Assembly: GCF_900156025.1 (NCBI RefSeq)
Contig: NZ_FTMO01000008.1
Span: 1-64,000, forward strand
DNA: 64,000 nt
Reading direction: 5' to 3'
Origin: Allobosea sp. TND4EK4
GTDB lineage: Bacteria; Pseudomonadota; Alphaproteobacteria; Rhizobiales; Beijerinckiaceae
The translations under genes were made by a program, and so were the position numbers. The stretch's first letter is position 1, and each line of letters begins with the position of its first letter. Positions 38,048 to 46,877 of the stretch are shown here, in pieces. Under the pieces are notes generated by a model, which saw only the letters and a program-made list of their open reading frames with translations, searched no databases and was not told where the DNA came from.

Positions 38048-39637
38048 TCAGATCCCCCTCGAATCCCCGTCCGAACGCGGGTCATGGACCGCTTCGACAT
38101 GGCCGCGCGGATGCTTCACCAGCATGCCGGCATGGCCGAAGCCCTCCGAATAGGCCTCGCTCGCTTCTTCCACGGGATGGCCGGCGGCGTCGAGCCGTTC
38201 CAGCAGCCCCGGGTCGAAGCGGTTCTCGACCTTCAGCGCCGTCGAGGCCGAGCCCCAAAGGCGGCCATAGAGCCAGCGCGGCGCGTCGACCGCCTCCGCG
38301 AGGTTCTGACCGAGACGGTAGCGGGTCAGGATCTGCGCCTGGAATTGCGGCTGGCCGTCGCCGCCCATCGAGCCATAGGCGAGGACGCGGCCGTCGCTGA
38401 AGCGCGCCAAAGCCGGGTTCAACGTGTGGAAGGGCTTGCGGCCGGGCTGGAGCGGGTTCACCGCCGCCGGATCGAGCGAGAAGGAGGTGCCGCGGTTCTG
38501 CCAGTGGATGCCGGTCGCCGGGAGCACGCAGCCGGAGCCGTATTCCCAGTAGATCGACTGGATATAGGACACCGCCAATCCCTTGGCGTCGATCGCGCCC
38601 ATCCAGACGGTGTCGCCGTGGCTCTGCTTCACCGGCCAGGGCGCGGCGCGCCTGGCGTCGATCAGGGCCGCCTCGCGGGCAAGCGCCGTTTCGCTCAACA
38701 GCTCGGCCGGGGCGATATCGGCATGGGCCGGATCGGTGACGTGCCGGTCCCGCAGGCTGAGCGCGCGCTTGGTCGCCTCGATCAGCCCGTGGTGATGGCC
38801 GAACGAGTCCAGCGCAGCCGGCCCGAGCTTCTCGAACAGGCCGAGGATCAGCAGCGAGGCCAGCCCTTGCGTCGGCGGCGGCAGGTTGAAGGCGGTGAGG
38901 CCCGGCAGGGACAGGGAGAGGGGGGTGACGCTGCGGGCCTTGAAGCGCTGGAGGTCGCCGCGTGTCACCGGCGCCCCGATGCGCTCCAGATCGGCGGCGA
39001 TCTCCCGGCCGACATCGCCGCGATAGAAATCGTCCAGCCCGGCATCGGCAAGATGCCGCAGCGTATCGGCCAAGGCGATGTTGTTGCGCCGCGTTCCGGG
39101 CTTGGGCGCCTCTCCCTCTGGCCAGAAGGCGGCAAGGAAGCCCGGCGCCGCCTTCAGCGCCGCCAGCTCGTTGGGCTGGTTGCGGCATTCGGATGCGGAG
39201 ATGGCGTAGCCTTCGCGGGCATGGGCGATCGCGTCCAGCAGCAATTCCCGCAACGGCATCCGGCCGCCCAGCGCCCTGGCGAGTTCGCCCGCCAGCGCCC
39301 AGCCGGCGACCGCGCCGGCGACGGTCAGCGCTGCCTCCGGCCCTCGCGCCGGAATCGCGTCATAGCCCTGCCGGCGGTAGCGTTCGATGGTGGCGAGCGA
39401 GCCGGCGGGGCCGCAGGCCTCGATGCCGTGCATCTTTCCGCCCGGTTCGTGCACCAGCCAGAAGCCGTCGCCGCCGATGCCGTTCATATGCGGGTAGACG
39501 ACGGCGATCGTCGCCGCCATCGCGACCATGGCCTCGGCGGCGTTGCCGCCCTCGGCCAGGATCGCCCGGCCGGCCTCCGAGGCGAGACGATGGGGCGCGG
39601 CAACCGCGGCCGAGCCGAAGACAGGCGTATCGAGCAT
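38048..39637 (-). CDS. Gamma-glutamyltransferase-family acylase (first copy)
   Basis: This 529-residue protein belongs to the GGT N-terminal-nucleophile family, whose members transfer or hydrolyse gamma-glutamyl groups or act as acylases. The conserved opening AAPHRLASEAGRAILAEGGNAAEAMVA, HMNGIGGDGFWLV, and the nucleophile region SHGDTVW with Thr343 are visible. Cleavage before Thr343 would generate the small subunit. YGSMGGDGQPQFQAQ near the end is also typical. No signal peptide is evident, so it may be cytoplasmic, unlike periplasmic Ggt. The ATG at 39637 follows AAGGAACTG. It leads the nitrile operon. Confidence 0.87.
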   Translation of the reverse strand: MLDTPVFGSAAVAAPHRLASEAGRAILAEGGNAAEAMVAMAATIAVVYPHMNGIGGDGFWLVHEPGGKMHGIEACGPAGSLATIERYRRQGYDAIPARGPEAALTVAGAVAGWALAGELARALGGRMPLRELLLDAIAHAREGYAISASECRNQPNELAALKAAPGFLAAFWPEGEAPKPGTRRNNIALADTLRHLADAGLDDFYRGDVGREIAADLERIGAPVTRGDLQRFKARSVTPLSLSLPGLTAFNLPPPTQGLASLLILGLFEKLGPAALDSFGHHHGLIEATKRALSLRDRHVTDPAHADIAPAELLSETALAREAALIDARRAAPWPVKQSHGDTVWMGAIDAKGLAVSYIQSIYWEYGSGCVLPATGIHWQNRGTSFSLDPAAVNPLQPGRKPFHTLNPALARFSDGRVLAYGSMGGDGQPQFQAQILTRYRLGQNLAEAVDAPRWLYGRLWGSASTALKVENRFDPGLLERLDAAGHPVEEASEAYSEGFGHAGMLVKHPRGHVEAVHDPRSDGDSRGI

Positions 39638-39807
39638 CAGTTCCTTGCGATCTCCGAACAGCGCCCCATCTGGTCGAGGCCGATGGGCGGGGCCGCGATT
39701 TTGTTGCATGGCGCGGCCGGCTCCGCTAGTTGCGTCGGATGCATGGCGGCGCGCATCGGCGCCCGCAGGAGCGCTGCCGCCAGGGCGGCAGCCGGAGGAA
39801 GGACAGC

Positions 39808-40047
39808 ATGGCCGGACGGCACACCAATTGGCGCAGCCTGACCATCGTGATCTCGCTCGGCATCCTGATCGCCGTCGAGCTCTTCGGCGTGGCGCTGGCC
39901 GCCGGCTGGGCGCTCGCCGGCCTGTTCGAGCTCGGCGCGCTGTTCGAATACGCGATGATGGCGCTCTTCTCGCTGTTTGCAGCCTACGGCATGGTCCATC
40001 TGATGCGCCGCGTGCTGAAGATCGAGCATCTGACCACGGTCGATTGA
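39808..40047 (+). CDS. Small two-segment membrane protein, unknown function
   Basis: From the ATG at 39808, with GGAGGAAGGACAGC upstream, this is a 79-residue protein with two hydrophobic segments (LTIVISLGILIAVELFGVALAAGWALAGL and MMALFSLFAAYGMVHLM) and a basic N-terminus. I do not recognise the family. The ribosome site and coding-like composition support it as real. It stands alone between the nitrile operon and the glucan gene. Confidence 0.7.
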   Translation: MAGRHTNWRSLTIVISLGILIAVELFGVALAAGWALAGLFELGALFEYAMMALFSLFAAYGMVHLMRRVLKIEHLTTVD

Positions 40048-40223
40048 GGCGGCGCGCAGGCGTGCCATCGCGCGGCTCCGGCCGCGCGCTTCCTTTGTCA
40101 TGCCCCATGCGCGGGCTGGTTTCGCCATGATCGGCTGCCTATCTGGGGACAGGCGCGCGGCGGCCCTTGCCGTTCCGGCAGCTCCGCGCGAGCCTTGAAG
40201 ACGACACGCAAACCGGGATCGAC

Positions 40224-41858
40224 ATGCCAGACAGCGCCGGGCAGGACAGCCCCCGTCAGCCTCTTCTCGACCGCCGCACCCTGCTGGCCGGCGCCGGAGC
40301 GACCGCCACCCTTGCGGCGCTCGGCTTCTCCTCGCAGGCTCTCGCGCAGCAGGGGCTGAAGCTCGGCCAGGCGCAGGATTTCACCTTCGAGGCGTTGAAG
40401 GCGCGCGCCAGGCAGATGGCCGCCGTGCCCTATGAGGCGCCGCAATCGCCGAGCCCCGAGATCCTGCAGCGGATCGACTACGACGCCCACGGCAAGATCA
40501 GGTTCAAGCCGGAGATGGCGCTGTGGGCGAACGGGCCCTCGCCCTGGCCGGTGACCTTCTTCCATCTCGGACGCTATTTCCAGAAGCCGGTCCGGATGCA
40601 TGTCGTGGAGGCCGGCAAGGCCCGCGAGATCGTCTATGACGACAGCTATTTCGAGATGCCGGCGGATTCCCCGGCCAAGGAGCTGCCGACCGGGGCGGGC
40701 TTCGCCGGCTTCCGCTTCCAGGAAAGCCGCACGGGCCATCCGGGCCGCAAGGGCGAGACGCTCGACTGGAAGAAGAACGACTGGGTCGCCTTCCTCGGCG
40801 CCTCCTATTTCCGGGCGATCGGCGAGCTCTACCAGTACGGGCTCTCGGCGCGCGGGCTCGCGATCGATCCGGCCGTGGCCGGAAAGCCGGAGGAATTTCC
40901 CGACTTCACCCATGTCTGGCTGGAGACGCCGGAAGCGGGCGCCGAATATGTCGTGGTCTATGCGCTGCTCTCGGGGCCGAGCGCGGCGGGCGCCTATCGC
41001 TTCCGCATGCATCGCGGCAAGGGTGTCACGATGGAGATCGAGACCGCGCTGCATCTGCGCAAGGACGTCGACCGGCTCTGCATCGCGCCGCTGACCTCGA
41101 TGTACTGGTATTCCGAGACGGCGAAGGCGACCGCCGTCGACTGGCGGCCCGAGGTGCATGATTCCGACGGGCTCGCGCTCTGGACCGGGGCGGGCGAGCG
41201 CGCGTGGCGGCCGCTCAACAACCCGCCGCGGACCACGGCCTCCGCCTTCGGCGACGAGAACCCGCGCGGCTTCGGGCTGATGCAGCGCGACCGCAAGGTG
41301 GATCATTATCTCGACGGCGTGTTCTACGAGCGCCGGCCGAGCGCGTGGGTCGAGCCGGTCGGCTCCTGGGGCAAGGGCGCGGTCCAGCTGATCGAGATCC
41401 CGACCGACGACGAGATCCACGACAACATCGTGGCGATGTGGGTGCCGCACGAACCGGCCAAGGCCGGCAATGCCTATGAACTCGCCTACAAGCTCTTCTG
41501 GCTCGACGAAGAGCCCTATCCGACGAAGCTTGGCCGCGTCGTCGCGACGCGGCTCGGCAATGGCGGGCAGCCCGGAACCGTGCGTCCGCGCGGCGTGCGT
41601 AAATTCATGGTCGAGTTCCTTGGGCCTGCGCTGGAGACGATCCCCTTCGGCGTGAAGCCGGAGGTGGTTCTGTGGAGCTCGCGCGGCAGTTTCTCCTATG
41701 TCTTCGCCGAGGCGGTGCCCGATGATGTCGCAGGGCACTGGCGCGCCCAGTTCGACCTTTCGGTCGAGGGCGGCGATCCTGTCGAGATGCGCTGCTATCT
41801 CAAGGCCGGCGAGGCGGTCCTGACCGAAACCTGGATGTACCAGTACCACCCGCTCTGA
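40224..41858 (+). CDS. Periplasmic glucan biosynthesis protein, OpgG/OpgD family
   Basis: This 544-residue exported protein has a Tat-like signal (LDRRTLLAGAGATATLAALG, cleaved after ALAQ). OpgG/MdoG-family blocks include FDFEALKARARQMA-like FTFEALKARARQM, YDAHGKIRFKPEMALW and ASYFRAIGELYQYGLSARGLAI. FPDFTHVWLETP, PLTSMYWYSE and WVEPVGSWGKGAVQLIEIP follow. Such proteins shape osmoregulated periplasmic glucans. OpgG and OpgD cannot be separated confidently, although the Tat-type signal favours OpgD. No OpgH synthase is nearby. A glucan exporter (NdvA-like) lies 5.4 kb downstream. Confidence 0.9.
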   Translation: MPDSAGQDSPRQPLLDRRTLLAGAGATATLAALGFSSQALAQQGLKLGQAQDFTFEALKARARQMAAVPYEAPQSPSPEILQRIDYDAHGKIRFKPEMALWANGPSPWPVTFFHLGRYFQKPVRMHVVEAGKAREIVYDDSYFEMPADSPAKELPTGAGFAGFRFQESRTGHPGRKGETLDWKKNDWVAFLGASYFRAIGELYQYGLSARGLAIDPAVAGKPEEFPDFTHVWLETPEAGAEYVVVYALLSGPSAAGAYRFRMHRGKGVTMEIETALHLRKDVDRLCIAPLTSMYWYSETAKATAVDWRPEVHDSDGLALWTGAGERAWRPLNNPPRTTASAFGDENPRGFGLMQRDRKVDHYLDGVFYERRPSAWVEPVGSWGKGAVQLIEIPTDDEIHDNIVAMWVPHEPAKAGNAYELAYKLFWLDEEPYPTKLGRVVATRLGNGGQPGTVRPRGVRKFMVEFLGPALETIPFGVKPEVVLWSSRGSFSYVFAEAVPDDVAGHWRAQFDLSVEGGDPVEMRCYLKAGEAVLTETWMYQYHPL

Positions 41859-41895
41859 CGGCGACGTTCCGAGCTCGTTAAGCAGCGCTGTGGGT

Positions 41896-41922
41896 GGCCC
41901 GCGCATCGCGCTTGTGCGGGCC
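41896..41922 (+). terminator. Possible hairpin terminator after the glucan gene
   Basis: GGCCCGCGCA and TGTGCGGGCC form a near-perfect stem with a short loop. There is no clear T run, so terminator function is uncertain. It lies just before the Zur-like site. Confidence 0.35.
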
Positions 41923-41926
41923 GGCC

Positions 41927-41947
41927 TGTAACATTATATCGTGGCAC
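41927..41947. promoter_or_regulatory. Putative Zur operator upstream of the znu operon
   Basis: TGTAACATTATATCGTGGCAC ends directly against the start codon at 41948. It shares the frame GnAACnTTATATCGTnnCA with the site before znuA (43733-43750). Zur boxes in alphaproteobacteria are AT-rich palindromes of this general kind around zinc-uptake genes. The site is inferred from pairing and context. Its position implies a very short or absent 5' leader. Confidence 0.6.
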
Positions 41948-42097
41948 ATGGCCCACGCGCACCAGCACGATCATGTCCATGCCGTTCCCGAGGCGCCGGG
42001 CTGGTCGCTGCTGCGGCTGTCGGCTGCGGCACGCGTCGGTTTGGCGGCCGTCGTCGTCGCGCTGGTGTGGGTCGCGACGCTTCTCGTGATCGGCTGA
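41948..42097 (+). CDS. His-rich single-pass miniprotein of the zinc locus
   Basis: This is a 49-residue protein with a His-rich start (MAHAHQHDHVHAV) and one membrane segment (VGLAAVVVALVWVATLLVIG). It has no visible ribosome site. A Zur-like operator touches the ATG, so a leaderless message is possible. ZnuC follows 11 bases later. The composition and location suggest a zinc-binding helper for the importer, but no function is established. An out-of-frame GTG at 41941 was not chosen. Confidence 0.72.
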   Translation: MAHAHQHDHVHAVPEAPGWSLLRLSAAARVGLAAVVVALVWVATLLVIG

Positions 42098-42108
42098 GGA
42101 GAACGGCC

Positions 42109-42843
42109 ATGTCCGCCATTCGTCTCGCCGATCTGACGCTGGGCTACGACCGCCATCCGGCCGTCCACCATCTCTCCGGCACGATCGAGGAGGGCAGCCT
42201 CACCGCCATCGTGGGGCCGAACGGCGCCGGCAAATCGACCCTGCTCAAGGGCATCACCGGAACACTTGCGCCGCTGTCCGGCAGCATCGCCTTCAGCAAG
42301 GGCAAGCGCCTGGCCTATCTGCCGCAATCGGCCGATCTCGATCGTTCCTTCCCGATCCATGTCTATGACCTCGTGGCCATGGGGCTGTGGAACCGGGCCG
42401 GCATCTTCGGGCGCATCGGCGCCCCGGATGCGCACAGGATCGAGCATGCGATCGCGGCCGTGGGGCTGACCGGCTTCGAGCGGCGCCCGATCGGCACGCT
42501 CTCCGGCGGGCAGATGCAGCGGGCGCTGTTCGCGCGGCTCCTGCTGCAGGATGCCGAGATCATCCTGCTCGACGAGCCCTTCACCGCGATCGATGCCCGC
42601 ACCACCGCCGATCTGCTGGCGCTGGTCCAGCGCTGGCATGGCGAGAGCCGCACCGTCGTCGCCGTGCTGCACGATATCGAGACCGTGCGGCGGGCCTTCC
42701 CGCGGACGCTGCTGCTGGCGCGCGAGGCTGTCGCCTGGGGCCGGACGGCGGAGGTGCTGACGCCGGAGAACCTGCTCGAGGCGCGGCGCATGGTCGAGGC
42801 CTTCGATCGCCAGGCCGAGCCCTGCCGCCGCGACGCGGCCTGA
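42109..42843 (+). CDS. znuC: Zinc (or manganese) ABC transporter ATPase
   Basis: This ATPase powers zinc uptake with ZnuB and ZnuA. The 244-residue protein has Walker A GPNGAGKST and the signature LSGGQMQRALFARLLLQDAE. Walker B IILLDEPFTAID and the switch VAVLHDIETV are also present. The start at ATG 42109 has GAGGAGAAC upstream. The zinc call relies on the neighbouring His-rich ZnuA and COG0523 GTPase and on the Zur-like sites. Manganese cannot be excluded by the ATPase alone. Confidence 0.92.
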   Translation: MSAIRLADLTLGYDRHPAVHHLSGTIEEGSLTAIVGPNGAGKSTLLKGITGTLAPLSGSIAFSKGKRLAYLPQSADLDRSFPIHVYDLVAMGLWNRAGIFGRIGAPDAHRIEHAIAAVGLTGFERRPIGTLSGGQMQRALFARLLLQDAEIILLDEPFTAIDARTTADLLALVQRWHGESRTVVAVLHDIETVRRAFPRTLLLAREAVAWGRTAEVLTPENLLEARRMVEAFDRQAEPCRRDAA

Positions 42844-42857
42844 AAGAACAGCCGCCG

Positions 42858-43733
42858 ATGCTGTACGATCTCTTCATCGGCCCCTTCGCCGAATTCGACT
42901 TCATGCGCCGCGCGCTCGTCGGCATCGTTGCGCTCGCGGTCGGCGGGGGGCCGATCGGCGTCTTCCTGATGCTGCGGCGGATGAGCCTGACCGGCGACGC
43001 GATGGCCCACGCCATCCTGCCCGGTGCTGCGCTGGGCTATCTCGTGGCGGGTTTCTCGCTGCCGGCGATGACCTTCGGCGGGCTCGCGGCCGGATTTGCC
43101 GTGGCGCTGCTGGCCGGCGCCGTGGCGCGGGCGACGGTGCTGAAGGAGGATGCCTCGCTCGCGGCCTTCTATCTGATCTCGCTGGCGCTCGGCGTCACCA
43201 TTGTCTCGCTGCGGGGCTCGGCGATCGACCTCCTGCATGTCCTCTTCGGCAATGTGCTGGCGCTCGACGACGATGTGCTGATCCTGCTGGCGAGCGTCAC
43301 CACGATCTCGCTGACGACGCTGGCGGCGCTCTATCGGCCGCTGGTGCTGGAATGCGTCGATCCGGGCTTCCTGCGTTCGGTCAGCCGCTCGGGCGGCGTC
43401 GTGCACCTGACCTTTCTCGCGCTGGTCGTGCTCAATCTCGTCGCCGGCTTCAACGCGCTCGGCACGCTGCTCGCCGTCGGCATGATGATGCTGCCCGCGG
43501 CCGCCGCGCGCTTCTGGACGGCCGACATCACCCGCCTGCTGCTCTTTGCCACCGGTTTCGGCATCCTCTCCGGCTATGCCGGCCTCGTCGTCTCCTATGC
43601 TGCGGGATCGAGCCTGCCGGCGGGGCCGGCCGTCATCCTGGCGGCGGGTGTCCTTTATATTTTCTCGCTCCTGTTCGGCTCGCAGGGCGGCCTTGCGCGC
43701 CGCGCCTTGATGCGGCCACATCTCCAGAGATAG
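42858..43733 (+). CDS. znuB: Zinc (or manganese) ABC transporter permease
   Basis: This 291-residue integral membrane permease of the ABC-3 family has about eight segments. Typical blocks are GVFLMLRRMSLTGDAMAHAILPGAALGYL, LISLALGVTIVSLRGSAIDLLHVLFGNVLA and NALGTLLAVGMMMLPAAAARF. The ATG at 42858 lies 14 bases after znuC. The stop codon adjoins the second Zur-like operator, so znuA probably has its own promoter. Confidence 0.93.
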   Translation: MLYDLFIGPFAEFDFMRRALVGIVALAVGGGPIGVFLMLRRMSLTGDAMAHAILPGAALGYLVAGFSLPAMTFGGLAAGFAVALLAGAVARATVLKEDASLAAFYLISLALGVTIVSLRGSAIDLLHVLFGNVLALDDDVLILLASVTTISLTTLAALYRPLVLECVDPGFLRSVSRSGGVVHLTFLALVVLNLVAGFNALGTLLAVGMMMLPAAAARFWTADITRLLLFATGFGILSGYAGLVVSYAAGSSLPAGPAVILAAGVLYIFSLLFGSQGGLARRALMRPHLQR

Positions 43734-43750
43734 AAACGTTATATCGTTTC
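43733..43750. promoter_or_regulatory. Putative Zur operator upstream of znuA
   Basis: GAAACG-TTATAT-CGTTTC is a perfect 6-bp inverted repeat around an AT core, 20 bases before the znuA start. It matches the site at 41927-41947 at most positions. The pair supports zinc-responsive control of both transcripts. Identification as Zur-bound is inferred. Confidence 0.65.
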
Positions 43751-43770
43751 ATATTGGCTGGAGCCTCGTC

Positions 43771-44715
43771 ATGATCAACCGCCGCGCCCTTGGCGCCTCC
43801 CTCGCCGCCGGGCTCGCGCTCGCCGCTTTGCCGGGCGTCGGCTTTGCGCAGGACAACGCCGCCCAGAAGCTGCCGGTGGTCGCGAGCTTCTCGATCCTGG
43901 CGGATTTCGTCCGGCAGGTCGGCGGGGACCGCGTCAGCGTCACGCCGCTGGTGGGCCCGAACGGCGATGCCCATGTCTATTCGCCGACGCCGGCCGATGC
44001 GAAGGCGATGGCGGGCGCCAGGCTCGTCGTCATCAACGGGCTGCATCTCGAGGGCTGGCTGCCCCGGCTGATCAAGTCGTCCGGCAGCAAGGCCACGGTC
44101 GCCACGGCGACCAAGGGCATCAAGCCGATCGAGTCGGCGGAGGAGGGGCACGACGCCAAGGGCGGCCACGACCACGGCCATGACGATCCGCATGCCTGGC
44201 AGAGCATCGCCAATGCCCGCATCTACATCGCCAATATCCGCGATGCTCTGGATGCCGCCGATCCGGCCGGCAAGGCGAGCTACGACGCCAATGCCGCGGC
44301 CTATCTCGCCAAGCTCGACGTGGTCGAAGGCGAGGTGAAGGCGGCGGTCGCGCGCATCCCGGCCGCCCGGCGCAAGGCCATCACCACCCATGACGCCTTC
44401 GGGTATTTCGTGAAGGCCTATGGCGTCGAGTTCATCGCGCCGCAGGGCGTCTCGACCGAATCGGAGGCCTCGGCCAGGGACGTCGCCCGCATCATCCGCC
44501 AGATCAAGGCGCAGAAGGTGCCGGCCGTCTTCCTCGAGAACGTCACCAATCCGCGCCTGATCGAGCAGATCGCCAAGGAGAGCGGCGCCAAAGTCGGCGG
44601 GACGCTCTACTCCGATGCCCTCTCCGACGCTTCGGGCCCGGCGGGGACTTACATCGACATGATGAAGCACAATATAAGCGAGATCGAGAAGGCGCTCGCC
44701 GCCGGCCCGGCCTGA
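43771..44715 (+). CDS. znuA: Zinc ABC transporter substrate-binding protein
   Basis: This 314-residue secreted protein (signal [21 protein letters not shown]) binds the metal in the periplasm. It has the cluster A-I fold: [35 protein letters not shown] with the first His ligand, [16 protein letters not shown] and [12 protein letters not shown] His/Asp-rich loop, [20 protein letters not shown], as in ZnuA proteins, favours zinc over manganese. It follows its own Zur-like box and precedes a COG0523 GTPase. Confidence 0.94.
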   Translation: MINRRALGASLAAGLALAALPGVGFAQDNAAQKLPVVASFSILADFVRQVGGDRVSVTPLVGPNGDAHVYSPTPADAKAMAGARLVVINGLHLEGWLPRLIKSSGSKATVATATKGIKPIESAEEGHDAKGGHDHGHDDPHAWQSIANARIYIANIRDALDAADPAGKASYDANAAAYLAKLDVVEGEVKAAVARIPAARRKAITTHDAFGYFVKAYGVEFIAPQGVSTESEASARDVARIIRQIKAQKVPAVFLENVTNPRLIEQIAKESGAKVGGTLYSDALSDASGPAGTYIDMMKHNISEIEKALAAGPA

Positions 44716-44767
44716 CAGCCAGGCCGTTCCGCGCCATCAGCCATCAGGTAGACCCCAAGGCAGACCC

Positions 44768-45730
44768 ATGTCCGACAAGATTCCCGTCACGGTGCTCACC
44801 GGCTATCTGGGCGCCGGCAAGACCACGCTTCTGAACCGCATCCTCACCGAGGAGCACGGCAAGAAGTTCGCCGTCATCGTCAACGAGTTCGGCGAGGCGG
44901 GAATCGACGGGGACCTCGTCGTCGGAGCCGACGAGGAGGTCTTCGAGATGAACAACGGCTGCATCTGCTGCACCGTTCGCGGCGACCTGATCCGCATTCT
45001 CGACGGGCTGATGAAGCGCAAGGGCAAGTTCGACGCGATCATCGTCGAGACGACGGGGCTCGCCGACCCGGCCCCCGTCGCGCAGACCTTCTTCGTCGAC
45101 CAGGATGTCGGAGACGCGACCCGCCTCGATGCGGTCGTCACCGTCACCGATGCGAAATGGCTGAAGGAGCGGCTCAAGGACGCGCCGGAGGCGAAGAACC
45201 AGATCGCCTTCGCCGACGTCATCATCCTGAACAAGACCGACCTCGTCTCGGCCGAGGAGCTGGCCGAGGTCGAGGCCGCGATCCGCGCCATCAACCCCTA
45301 TGCCAAGCTGCAGAAGGCCCAGCGCTGCGACGTCGATATCCCGTCGCTGCTGGACCGCAACGCCTTCGATCTCGACCGCATCCTCGACATCGAGCCGGAT
45401 TTCCTCGAATCCGGGCATCACCACCACCATTCCGATGATATCCGCTCGATCTCGCTGACGATCCCCGGCGAGGTCGACCCCGAGAAGTTCATGCCCTGGA
45501 TCAACGATGTCGCGCAGCTCCAGGGGGCGAACATCCTGCGCTCCAAGGGCATCCTCGCCTTCAAGAACGAGCAGCGCCGCTTCGTCTTCCAGGGCGTGCA
45601 CATGATCCTCGACGGCGATCTCCAGCGTGACTGGAAGCCCAGCGAGACGCGCCAGAGCCGGCTGGTCTTCATCGGCCGCGACCTCAACGAGAACGAGCTG
45701 CGCAAGGGTTTCGAAGCCTGCGCGGCGTAA
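44768..45730 (+). CDS. COG0523 (CobW/ZNG1-like) GTPase, zinc metallochaperone candidate
   Basis: This 320-residue P-loop GTPase has Walker [10 protein letters not shown] at residues 12-20 and the metal-binding GCICC (CxCC, Cys65/67/68). It has ETTGLADP for Walker B and NKTD for guanine specificity. A His tract, Cys-free, spans residues 217-221 (GHHHHHS). Members near znu genes are thought to deliver zinc to client enzymes in zinc shortage. The 52-base gap after znuA suggests co-transcription. A cobalamin role (CobW proper) is less likely because no cob genes are near. Confidence 0.9.
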   Translation: MSDKIPVTVLTGYLGAGKTTLLNRILTEEHGKKFAVIVNEFGEAGIDGDLVVGADEEVFEMNNGCICCTVRGDLIRILDGLMKRKGKFDAIIVETTGLADPAPVAQTFFVDQDVGDATRLDAVVTVTDAKWLKERLKDAPEAKNQIAFADVIILNKTDLVSAEELAEVEAAIRAINPYAKLQKAQRCDVDIPSLLDRNAFDLDRILDIEPDFLESGHHHHHSDDIRSISLTIPGEVDPEKFMPWINDVAQLQGANILRSKGILAFKNEQRRFVFQGVHMILDGDLQRDWKPSETRQSRLVFIGRDLNENELRKGFEACAA

Positions 45731-45738
45731 GTCCTCCT

Positions 45739-45816
45739 CGTCATGCTCGGGCTTGACCCGAGCATCTCCTGCCGGAGATTCCCGGGTGTTCGCTTCGCTG
45801 CGTCCGAGAATGACGG
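45739..45816. repeat. Intergenic palindromic repeat, family A, inverted orientation
   Basis: It begins CGTCATGCTCGGGCTTGACCCGAGCATCTC and ends TTCGCTGCGTCCGAGAATGACGG. This is the reverse orientation of 4309-4385 and 35059-35154. It separates the COG0523 gene from the WD40 gene. Confidence 0.78.
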
Positions 45817-45859
45817 CGAGGACGTTCCCTCGCCTCCCAAGCTGCGCTAGACCCCCCGC

Positions 45860-46870
45860 ATGAACACCGCACCCGCTTCCTCCGTCTCGCTGCGCGAGCA
45901 TGTCGTCCCGATCGAAGCCGGGGCGCATGTCGTTGCCGTCCGCTGGCTGAAGCAGGGGCTCGCCTTCGCGCTCGCCGAGGGCCAGGTGCTGCGCTGGCGC
46001 GACGGCGCCACGGACACGGTCGAGGCGCATGGCGGCGGCATCCTCTGCGCCACCGGCGACGCCGAGCGCCTGATCACCGGCGGCGATGACGGCCGCGTCG
46101 TCGTCACCCGGATGGAAGGCGCGCCGGAGGAACTGGCCAAGGATCCGAAGCGCCGCTGGATCGACGCGATCACCTTGTCGCCGTCCGGCAACCTCGCCTG
46201 GAACAGCGGCAAGAGCGTGCAGGCCCGCGACGAGAAGGGCCGCGTGCGCACGCTGGAGACGGCGAGCACGCCTCAGGGCCTCGTCTTCGCGCCGAAGGGC
46301 TATCGGCTCGCCATCGCCCAGATGAACGGCGTTTCGCTCTGGTATCCGAACACGGAGGCCACGCCCGAATTCCTGGAGTGGAAGGGCTCGCATCTCGACG
46401 CGGCCTGGTCCCCGGACGGGCGCTTCGTCGTCACCTCGATGCAGGAAAACGCCCTGCATGGCTGGAAGCTCGGCGACAAGGCCGGCCATATGCGGATGAC
46501 CGGCTATCCGGCCAAGCCGCGCTCCCTGTCATGGTCGCATGACGGGCTGTGGCTGGCCTCCAGCGGGGCGGACGGCGCCATCGTCTGGCCGTTCCAGGGG
46601 GACGGCCCGCAGGGCAAGGCGCCGCGCGAATGCGGCGTGCGCCATGCCCGCGTCACCCGCGTCGCCTTCCATCCGGGCGCCCTGGTGCTGGCGATCGGCT
46701 ACGATGACGGCTGCATCCTGCTGGTGCGGCTGACGGACGGCTCGGAGCTGCTGGTGCGGCCGGCGCAGCGCGGCAGCGGCATCACCGCCTTCGCCTGGGA
46801 CAAGGGCGGCAAGCGCCTCGCCTTCGGGGCCGAGGACGGCGCGGCCGGCGTGCTGACGCTGCCGGCCTGA
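45860..46870 (+). CDS. WD40-repeat protein of the zinc locus
   Basis: This 336-residue protein has no signal peptide, so it is probably cytoplasmic. It consists of beta-propeller blades such as LDAAWSPDGRFVVTSM, RSLSWSHDGLWLASSGADGAIVWPF, TRVAFHPGALVLAIGYDDG and ITAFAWDKGGKRLAFGAEDG. Seven blades would fit the length. WD40 proteins usually act as interaction platforms. Its place directly after the COG0523 GTPase suggests a partner or client in metal handling, but the function is unknown. Confidence 0.87.
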   Translation: MNTAPASSVSLREHVVPIEAGAHVVAVRWLKQGLAFALAEGQVLRWRDGATDTVEAHGGGILCATGDAERLITGGDDGRVVVTRMEGAPEELAKDPKRRWIDAITLSPSGNLAWNSGKSVQARDEKGRVRTLETASTPQGLVFAPKGYRLAIAQMNGVSLWYPNTEATPEFLEWKGSHLDAAWSPDGRFVVTSMQENALHGWKLGDKAGHMRMTGYPAKPRSLSWSHDGLWLASSGADGAIVWPFQGDGPQGKAPRECGVRHARVTRVAFHPGALVLAIGYDDGCILLVRLTDGSELLVRPAQRGSGITAFAWDKGGKRLAFGAEDGAAGVLTLPA

Positions 46871-46877
46871 TCGCGCG

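Noticed and set aside
40098..41906. Open frame of 602 codons opposite the OpgG/D gene
   Set aside because: It is an antisense shadow with no domain; the plus-strand gene has clear family motifs.
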